Source of the DNA: Magnetococcales bacterium
GTDB lineage: Bacteria > Pseudomonadota > Magnetococcia > Magnetococcales > DC0425bin3
Assembly (NCBI GenBank): GCA_015228935.1
Contig: JADGCO010000002.1
Coordinates: forward strand, 35,741 to 99,740
Length of the DNA stretch: 64,000 nt
Direction of reading: 5' to 3'
A program made the translations under genes and the position numbers. Shown in pieces: positions 58,539 to 64,000 of this stretch. Below the pieces are notes generated by a model. The model had not been told where the DNA came from. It was given only the letters and a program-made list of their open reading frames with translations, and searched no databases. The first letter of the stretch is position 1, and each line of letters opens with the position of its first letter.

Positions 58539-59309
58539 TCATTCCTGTTTGTACCCCAACACTTTGCGAACCCGGGCACGCATGCGCAAAGTGGCTTTGC
58601 TGTGCAACTGGGAAATGCGGGACTCGGTCAGACCCAGGACAGCCCCGATTTCACTCATGGTCAACTCTTCGAAATAATAGAGTGTCACAACCAGACGCTC
58701 TTTTTCCGGCAGGGACGCCACAGCCTGGCTCAAGGCCTCCCGAACCTGTTGCAAGCCTAGAGCTTCCAGAGGATCCACCTGCAAAGGATCCGCCAGAACA
58801 TCCAGGACATCCCACTCGTCATCATCCAGGCTCGGACGTAAATCCTCGAAAGAAACAACCGACAAGCTGCGCACCGACTCCAACTGCGCAAAGTATTCAT
58901 CCAGGGAGATTCCCAGATGTTTGGCAACCTCACCATCTTCGGGTGGGCGTCCCAGTTGGGCCTCCAGCTTCATAAAGACATCCTGGATCTGGGTAGCCGC
59001 ATGTCGCACACCACGCGGCACCCAATCCATGGCACGCAACTCATCCAGGATGGCCCCGCGCACGCGAAACTCGGCATAGGTTTGAAACTTGATGCCCCGC
59101 TCGGGATCGAATTTGGCGATGGCGTCAATCAATCCCAGGATGCCCACTTGATAGAGATCATCGACATCCACCGACTGTGGCAGACGCATGGAAATCCGCC
59201 CCGCAACATATTTGACAATCGGGGCATACTTCATGATGATCTGTTCCCGGGTCAGACCAGCCCACGACTCTTGGGTGGATATGGATCCTGCATCTGCTGG
59301 GGATAACAT
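58539..59309 (-). CDS. fliA: RNA polymerase sigma factor FliA (sigma-28)
   Basis: Directs transcription of late flagellar and chemotaxis genes. The 256-residue protein has sigma region 2 (DDLYQVGILGLIDAIAKFDP, FQTYAEFRVRGAILDELR), region 3 and region 4 (ERLVVTLYYFEELTMSEIGA, then LGLTESRISQLHSKA). Length and order match the family. 12 bp separate it from flhG. Confidence 0.96.
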   Translation of the reverse strand: MLSPADAGSISTQESWAGLTREQIIMKYAPIVKYVAGRISMRLPQSVDVDDLYQVGILGLIDAIAKFDPERGIKFQTYAEFRVRGAILDELRAMDWVPRGVRHAATQIQDVFMKLEAQLGRPPEDGEVAKHLGISLDEYFAQLESVRSLSVVSFEDLRPSLDDDEWDVLDVLADPLQVDPLEALGLQQVREALSQAVASLPEKERLVVTLYYFEELTMSEIGAVLGLTESRISQLHSKATLRMRARVRKVLGYKQE

Positions 59310-59321
59310 GACTGTGATGCC

Positions 59322-60314
59322 TCAATCCGACTCCGCCGAAGGTGGATTGTTCACCGCCGGGGCAGACGCCGACTCGTCCAAAACCCGCCGCCAGAAAAAC
59401 AGGGCTTGGCCATTGCGTTCCCGGTCCTGATGCCAGCGATTGAGAACCTTGTCGGCCAGGGAAGAAAAAGCCAGCGCTGACGACGACTCCGGATAGAGCA
59501 GAGTGACCGGTTTTTGTCTCCGGACCGACTGCACCAACAGATCATCGTAGGGCACATAACCGGCATAGTTGAGTCCGATACTCAGGAAGCGATCCGCCAC
59601 CCGGTGCAATGTCCGATAGACATCCAGTGCCTCCCGTTCGGCCCGCACCTGATTGATCACCAGATCGAAATGATCGATGCGATGATTCATGAACATGACC
59701 TTCATCAGGGCATAGGCATCCGTAATACTGGCCGGATCTGGTGTCGCCACCACGAGGATTCGCTCCACGGAAAGAATGAAATAACGTACATTGCTGGAAA
59801 TGCCGGCCCCGGTATCGACAAGAACCATGTCAAAATCGGCATTCCAATGATCGATGTGATCCATGAGAGAGATGCGTTGGGCCTCGGTAAGGGAGCTGAG
59901 ACCCGCCACACCGGATGCCGCCGGCAGAACTGTAATTCCCAGCGGACCGGCGATGGCAACATCGGCAATGTTCATGCGTCCCGCCAACACATCTTCGATG
60001 GTGTGTTGGGGTGTCAGTCCCAGGACCACATCGACATTTGCCAGACCCAGGTCGGCATCGATGACCAGGACCTTGAGGCCCTGCCGTGCAAAATTGAGAG
60101 CCAGGTTGACGGTGACCAGGGTCTTGCCAACCCCGCCCTTGCCGCTCGTGACGGCCAGGGTATAAGGCACCTTGCGTTCTGCCAATCGCCGCGCCAGCAC
60201 CGAAGAAGGAACCGGCTTGTTGGTATCACGGGTCTTGTCGGCCTTGCGTTCCTGCTCGGCTTTTTTGGCCCACTCTTTCAAGGTGGCCACCTGATTGTCG
60301 AGGTCTTCGATCAT
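59322..60314 (-). CDS. flhG: FlhG/FleN, MinD-like flagellar number regulator
   Basis: Cytosolic ATPase that limits flagellar number with FlhF. The 330-residue protein has deviant Walker A SGKGGVGKTLVTVNLA, LVIDADLGLANVDVVLG, and MVLVDTGAGISSNV. A conserved amphipathic helix is expected at the C-terminus. ATG 60314 (MIEDLDNQVATL) is chosen; an earlier in-frame ATG would add an unrelated 38 residues. It lies between flhF and fliA. Confidence 0.94.
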   Translation of the reverse strand: MIEDLDNQVATLKEWAKKAEQERKADKTRDTNKPVPSSVLARRLAERKVPYTLAVTSGKGGVGKTLVTVNLALNFARQGLKVLVIDADLGLANVDVVLGLTPQHTIEDVLAGRMNIADVAIAGPLGITVLPAASGVAGLSSLTEAQRISLMDHIDHWNADFDMVLVDTGAGISSNVRYFILSVERILVVATPDPASITDAYALMKVMFMNHRIDHFDLVINQVRAEREALDVYRTLHRVADRFLSIGLNYAGYVPYDDLLVQSVRRQKPVTLLYPESSSALAFSSLADKVLNRWHQDRERNGQALFFWRRVLDESASAPAVNNPPSAESD

Positions 60315-60470
60315 TTCATTGCAACTCTCTTGGCTTTCAAGGACAAAAAACCGCTCCCGGAACAGGTATCTTGCGCATGCCACATCTGGTGATGACAACC
60401 GGGGAAAGACTCCCTCCAGACCACCCATGCAACCAATTTATCGTGCAACTGTATTCAACATCTCACCATT

Positions 60471-61652
60471 TCACGCATCCGGCTCCATGACCTTGGGCTG
60501 ATCAAACCACTTGGCCATGGTTTGCGCCGAAAGCCAACCCAGATTTTCCGGCACTCTCTGCCCATCCGTATAGAGGGTCAAGGGAAGGCGGGCACGCAAC
60601 GCCACATTCAGGATACCACCATACGTCACGGTTTCATCGAGTTTGGTAAAAATCAAACCGGTTGGCGAGAGCGCCGAAAAACGCCGGAAAATGGCTTGTT
60701 GTTCGGTTTCCCGGACATTGCCGGCCATGCAGAGCAGGACTTCGCGATCCTCTCCCATGACCGGCAACAGGCTGCCGGTCGAATTGACCTGGCGTCGGTT
60801 GTAGGGACTGGAACCGACGGTATCCACCAGGATGAAGTCACAATTATTGAGGGAGTGCAGACCGGCTTTGACTTCTGACAGGGTGCGGGCAACCATCAAA
60901 CGCACCTGCAGGAGTTTGGCATAGGTTTCCAACTGGGCCACGGCCCCGACCCGGAACGTATCCAGGGTGATCATGCCGACGGTTTTGCGTCGATTCAACA
61001 GCAATTCCGCAGCAATCTTGGCCAGGGTGGTGGTTTTTCCTACACCGGTGGGACCCACCAGGGCGATTACCCGGGATTGACTCTCCATGGGATCATGAAA
61101 CTTGAGAAACCGTTTCAGGGCACCTTCCAAGCCCCGTTCTTTTTCCGCCTTGTCCACCACGGCCAGCTTGCGGGCGATGGGTTCTTCCACGCCATGCATG
61201 AGGAGATAGCTGTAGCGGCGCTTCCCTTCCATGTCCAGATTGGCAATATCCGGCTCCATGGACGCTGGTATGTTGACCTTGGCTTCGAGTTCCGCCAGGG
61301 AACTGCGAATGGTGGAGAGATCCGCCGCCAGACCGGAGCCTTGCGCCGTAGCACTCTGTGTCTGTGACCGCTGCTCGCGGTATCGACTGACGGCACTGCG
61401 ACCCGCCATGGATGGTGGCGCATCATCGGCCACGGCGGAAAACCGACTGCGGGGAGGAGGAGTCTCCCTGGGGACCGGCACCGGCCCATCGGCATTGGGA
61501 TTGGGGCAGGCGGTCACTTCGATGAAGGCCCCGTTTTTCTCCCGAATGCTCCGCGTGGAGAGGATGACGGCGTCAGCCCCCAGGGCTTCCTTGACCTGTT
61601 GCAGGGCTTCCCGCATATCCCGTGCCCGGAAGGTGGAAACTTTGTCGTTCAT
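60471..61652 (-). CDS. flhF: FlhF, SRP-type GTPase
   Basis: Places the flagellum at the cell pole. The 393-residue protein has an N-terminal FlhF-specific region (REALQQVKEALGADAVILST), a basic/Pro-rich linker, and the NG GTPase domain with G1 GPTGVGKTTTLAKIA, G2/G3 LDTFRVGAVAQLETYA and ILVDTVGSSPY (family DTAG; here DTVG), and FTKLDE. It is 31 bp downstream of flhA on the same strand. Confidence 0.95.
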   Translation of the reverse strand: MNDKVSTFRARDMREALQQVKEALGADAVILSTRSIREKNGAFIEVTACPNPNADGPVPVPRETPPPRSRFSAVADDAPPSMAGRSAVSRYREQRSQTQSATAQGSGLAADLSTIRSSLAELEAKVNIPASMEPDIANLDMEGKRRYSYLLMHGVEEPIARKLAVVDKAEKERGLEGALKRFLKFHDPMESQSRVIALVGPTGVGKTTTLAKIAAELLLNRRKTVGMITLDTFRVGAVAQLETYAKLLQVRLMVARTLSEVKAGLHSLNNCDFILVDTVGSSPYNRRQVNSTGSLLPVMGEDREVLLCMAGNVRETEQQAIFRRFSALSPTGLIFTKLDETVTYGGILNVALRARLPLTLYTDGQRVPENLGWLSAQTMAKWFDQPKVMEPDA

Positions 61653-61683
61653 CGGCGCAAACCCGGATTCTGAATCATGATGT

Positions 61684-63819
61684 TCAAGACAGCGTCACTG
61701 TTCCCTGTGAATGTACTGGCACATTGGCGGGAATTTCATTGTGCGACAAGACTACCAAATGCGGTATGACCCCTTCAGTGGCTTGTTTGACAAAGGGCCG
61801 AACCCGGGTGCCACAAACCAGGACCGGTTGCACAACCTGGGACGCAATCCGCTCGACCATGTCTCGTACCCGTGTACAGAACTGATTGGCGGACCGCGGT
61901 GCCAGGGCCAGATAAGACCCATATTCCCCATCGACGATGGCCTCGGCAATCAGATTTTCCGCATCGGCACCCAGCATCATGACCTGCAAGCGGGCTTCGT
62001 CGTCCAAATATTTCTTCACGATGGAACGAGAGAGAGACTGCCGCACCAGTTCCACCAATTGCGCCGGATGTTTGATGATCTTGGCATAATCCGAGATCGT
62101 TTCCAGGATGGTGGGCATGTCGCGGATGGAGACCCGTTCCCGCAGCAAACCCTGCAACACCTTCTGGATACCACCCAGATTGATCACGTTGGGAACCAGC
62201 TCCTCCACAAGCTTGGGCTGATTTTTGGCCACCAGATCGAGGAGATTCTGGACCTCCTGCCGACTGATCATTTCGTGGGCGAAGGTATGCACCAGCTCGG
62301 TGACATGCGTGGCCAGCACCGTGGAGGGATCCACCACGGTATAACCGAGCATTTCCGCCCGCTCCCTGTCGTGGGCCGAGATCCACAAGGCCGGCAACCC
62401 GAAGGCAGGCTCCACGGTCGAAGTCCCCTCGATCCGCCCGGAGATCGCTCCCCCTTCCATGGCCAGGAATTGGCCTGTCTTCAGTTCGCCACGTCCCACT
62501 TCAACCCCTTTCACGAGAAAAGCATACTCACCAGGTCGAAACTGAAGATTGTCCTTGATGTGGATGGGAGGGACCACAAAGCCCATGTCTCCGGCAAATT
62601 GCCGCCGGATGGCCCGGATCTTGTCCAGAAGATCCCCCTGCTGGCTTTCATCCACCAGGGCAATCAGCCCATAGCCGACATCAAGACGAAGCACATCCAG
62701 TGCCAAAAAATTTTCGATGGGTTCCTCAGCCTCGGCAGCCACCTGGGCTTGTTGGGTTTCTTCATGGACACGCTGCTGATCCACGACCTCCTGCTTCCGG
62801 AACAACAGGTAGGCCCATCCGCCCAGCAAAAGGGCCAGGCTGGCAAAGGCGACCGTGGGCATGCCCGGCAGGATGGCAAACAAACCAAGGACGGCAGCGC
62901 TGATGAGAATGACCCGGGGGCGGGCCGTGATCTGGCTACCCACATGTTGGGCCATATGATGATCCGATGAAGCACGGGTCACCAGAAAACCGGCTGAGGT
63001 CGAAATCACAAGCGCCGGAATTTGCGCCACCAGACCATCACCAACCGTCAGGATGGTATAAATGTGTGCCGATTCCGATGCCGACAGATCCTGCTGAGCC
63101 ACACCAATGATGAAACCACCCACAATGTTGATCACGGTCACCAGAATACCGGCCACCGCCTCACCGCGAACAAACTTTGACGCACCATCCATGGCCCCGA
63201 AAAATTCCGATTCTTCCTCGATTTCGCGCCGCCGCCGCTTGGCCTCGGCCTCGGTGATCAGGCCCGAGTTGAGGTCGGCATCGATGGCCATCTGTTTGCC
63301 CGGCATTTTGTCCAAGGTGAACCGGGCCGCCACTTCCGCGATACGCCCGGCACCCTTGGTGATCACGACAAAGTTGATGATCACCAGGATGGAGAAAACG
63401 ATGATGCCCACCACCGGATTGCCACCCACCACAAACTGGCCAAAGGCCCGGATCACCTCGCCAGCCGCCGCTTCCCCCTCCCCACCATGCAACAAAATAC
63501 GCCGGGTGGTCGAAATGTTGAGCGACAGGCGAAACAGTGTCGTAATCAACAAGACACTGGGAAAAGATGAAAATTCGAGTGGTTTATGGACATAGAGAGT
63601 CGTCAGAAGAATGACGATGGAGATGGAAATGTTGACAGACAAAAACAGGTCAAGTGCCGCAGCCGGCAACGGCAGAATCATGATGGCCAGCACCAGAATG
63701 ATGCCGGCAGCCATGAATATGTCGCTGGAACCTTTCAGACGCGCAAAAGGCAATCGAAACGAAAAAGCGGTGGCTGCCAAAGGCTTCTCTCCAAGACCGA
63801 ACTGGTTAGGGATAGTCAA
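61684..63819 (-). CDS. flhA: Flagellar export apparatus protein FlhA
   Basis: Core membrane component of the flagellar type III export gate. From TTG 63819 (AGAGGA upstream) the product is 711 residues: an eight-helix membrane half (FMAAGIILVLAIMILPLPAA, KGAGRIAEVAARFTLDKMPGKQ with the FHIPEP-region text, GASKFVRGEAVAGILVTVIN) and a cytoplasmic half (DVGYGLIALVDESQQ ... ). The same frame extends to an ATG at 63972, but that part consists of 46-bp tandem repeats and is unlike FlhA, so TTG is preferred. Confidence 0.93.
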   Translation of the reverse strand: MTIPNQFGLGEKPLAATAFSFRLPFARLKGSSDIFMAAGIILVLAIMILPLPAAALDLFLSVNISISIVILLTTLYVHKPLEFSSFPSVLLITTLFRLSLNISTTRRILLHGGEGEAAAGEVIRAFGQFVVGGNPVVGIIVFSILVIINFVVITKGAGRIAEVAARFTLDKMPGKQMAIDADLNSGLITEAEAKRRRREIEEESEFFGAMDGASKFVRGEAVAGILVTVINIVGGFIIGVAQQDLSASESAHIYTILTVGDGLVAQIPALVISTSAGFLVTRASSDHHMAQHVGSQITARPRVILISAAVLGLFAILPGMPTVAFASLALLLGGWAYLLFRKQEVVDQQRVHEETQQAQVAAEAEEPIENFLALDVLRLDVGYGLIALVDESQQGDLLDKIRAIRRQFAGDMGFVVPPIHIKDNLQFRPGEYAFLVKGVEVGRGELKTGQFLAMEGGAISGRIEGTSTVEPAFGLPALWISAHDRERAEMLGYTVVDPSTVLATHVTELVHTFAHEMISRQEVQNLLDLVAKNQPKLVEELVPNVINLGGIQKVLQGLLRERVSIRDMPTILETISDYAKIIKHPAQLVELVRQSLSRSIVKKYLDDEARLQVMMLGADAENLIAEAIVDGEYGSYLALAPRSANQFCTRVRDMVERIASQVVQPVLVCGTRVRPFVKQATEGVIPHLVVLSHNEIPANVPVHSQGTVTLS

Positions 63820-63900
63820 GAATCCTCTTTCAGGCAGCAATTTCCATACCACCCAAGACAATCTCCCCTCAACCGAAACACCCACCCATTCCAGACAACT

Positions 63901-64000
63901 GCCCGGAATGAAAAAATGCTCTTCATGAAACCGGCCCGGACAACATGCCCGGAATGAAAAAATGCTCTTCATGAAACCGGCCCGGACAACATGCCCGGAA
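63901..64000. repeat. 46-bp tandem repeat at right window edge
   Basis: GCCCGGAATGAAAAAATGCT begins at 63901, 63947 and 63993: two full identical copies and the start of a third cut by the edge. It lies just upstream of flhA. No spacer variation, so not a CRISPR array. Confidence 0.9.

Noticed and set aside
61711..62970. A 419-codon plus-strand frame inside flhA
   Set aside because: Antisense shadow of a well-conserved gene.
61684..63972. FlhA starting at the ATG 63972
   Set aside because: The added 51 codons come from the 46-bp repeats and are unlike FlhA; TTG 63819 has a ribosome binding site and gives a normal length.
63901..64000. Possible CRISPR array at the right edge
   Set aside because: The 46-bp units are directly joined and identical, with no variable spacers, and no cas gene is near.

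Overview
The window looks like chromosomal DNA (GC-rich for the most part, densely packed, genes on both strands) from a flagellated, diderm (Gram-negative) bacterium. Evidence for this is a flhA-flhF-flhG-fliA flagellar block, an outer-membrane lipid-asymmetry (Mla) system, ABC-type polysaccharide export, c-type cytochromes and many sensory proteins (diguanylate cyclase, class III adenylate cyclase, hybrid histidine kinase, CheX-like protein, Ser/Thr kinase plus FHA protein). Gene content and order fit a pseudomonadotal lineage, possibly the magnetotactic Magnetococcales, but that placement is inference: no magnetosome, rRNA or tRNA gene is present.

Layout. 1-15.7 kb: mixed housekeeping and signalling genes: rpsU (cut by the window edge), an SGNH hydrolase, a QueC-like protein with an altered PP-loop, map, a DUF4351-type nuclease-like gene, a diheme cytochrome c next to a diguanylate cyclase with a haem-c motif in its sensor domain, the yejE-yejF peptide ABC genes whose junction carries an exact 78-bp tandem duplication, an adenylate cyclase, a secreted protein, ndk and rlmN. 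15.7-19 kb: a two-gene module (HEPN-like small protein plus a 941-residue double P-loop ATPase with a KGGVGR variant motif), joined to rlmN and to each other by 4-bp ATGA overlaps. 19-24.3 kb: a gene fragment, a CheY-like receiver, a hybrid histidine kinase and a zinc alcohol dehydrogenase. 24.3-26.4 kb: an AT-rich inserted segment with a fusion of a nucleoside-deoxyribosyltransferase/TIR-like domain and an EgtD-like methyltransferase, next to an ATPase gene remnant. 26.4-32.1 kb: mlaE-mlaF-mlaD-mlaC-pyrF on the minus strand, divergent from mlaA and a lipoprotein gene; MlaF has an N-terminal MshEN-like (c-di-GMP-binding type) domain. 32.4-36.3 kb: cell-wall genes (TPR protein, L,D-transpeptidase, Nudix, repeat-containing secreted protein). 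36.3-49.3 kb: surface-glycan island (glycosyltransferases, NeuB-like synthase, TPP enzyme, FkbM methyltransferase, Wzm/Wzt exporter, radical SAM/SPASM enzyme, epimerase). 49.7-56.7 kb: glgB, CheX-like, FlhB-C-like, Ser/Thr kinase with PEGA domain convergent with an FHA gene, and an Rpn-type nuclease-like gene. 56.7-64 kb: flagellar block (FliK-like, DUF2802, fliA, flhG, flhF, flhA).

A short inverted-repeat-ended, MITE-like element (about 170 bp when complete, with two internal GC-rich hairpins) recurs at least four times in intergenic DNA, and several genes carry in-frame tandem repeats. The strongest candidates for undescribed biology are the HEPN-like/KGGVGR-ATPase pair, the deoxyribosyltransferase-like/EgtD-like fusion, and the MshEN-MlaF fusion.
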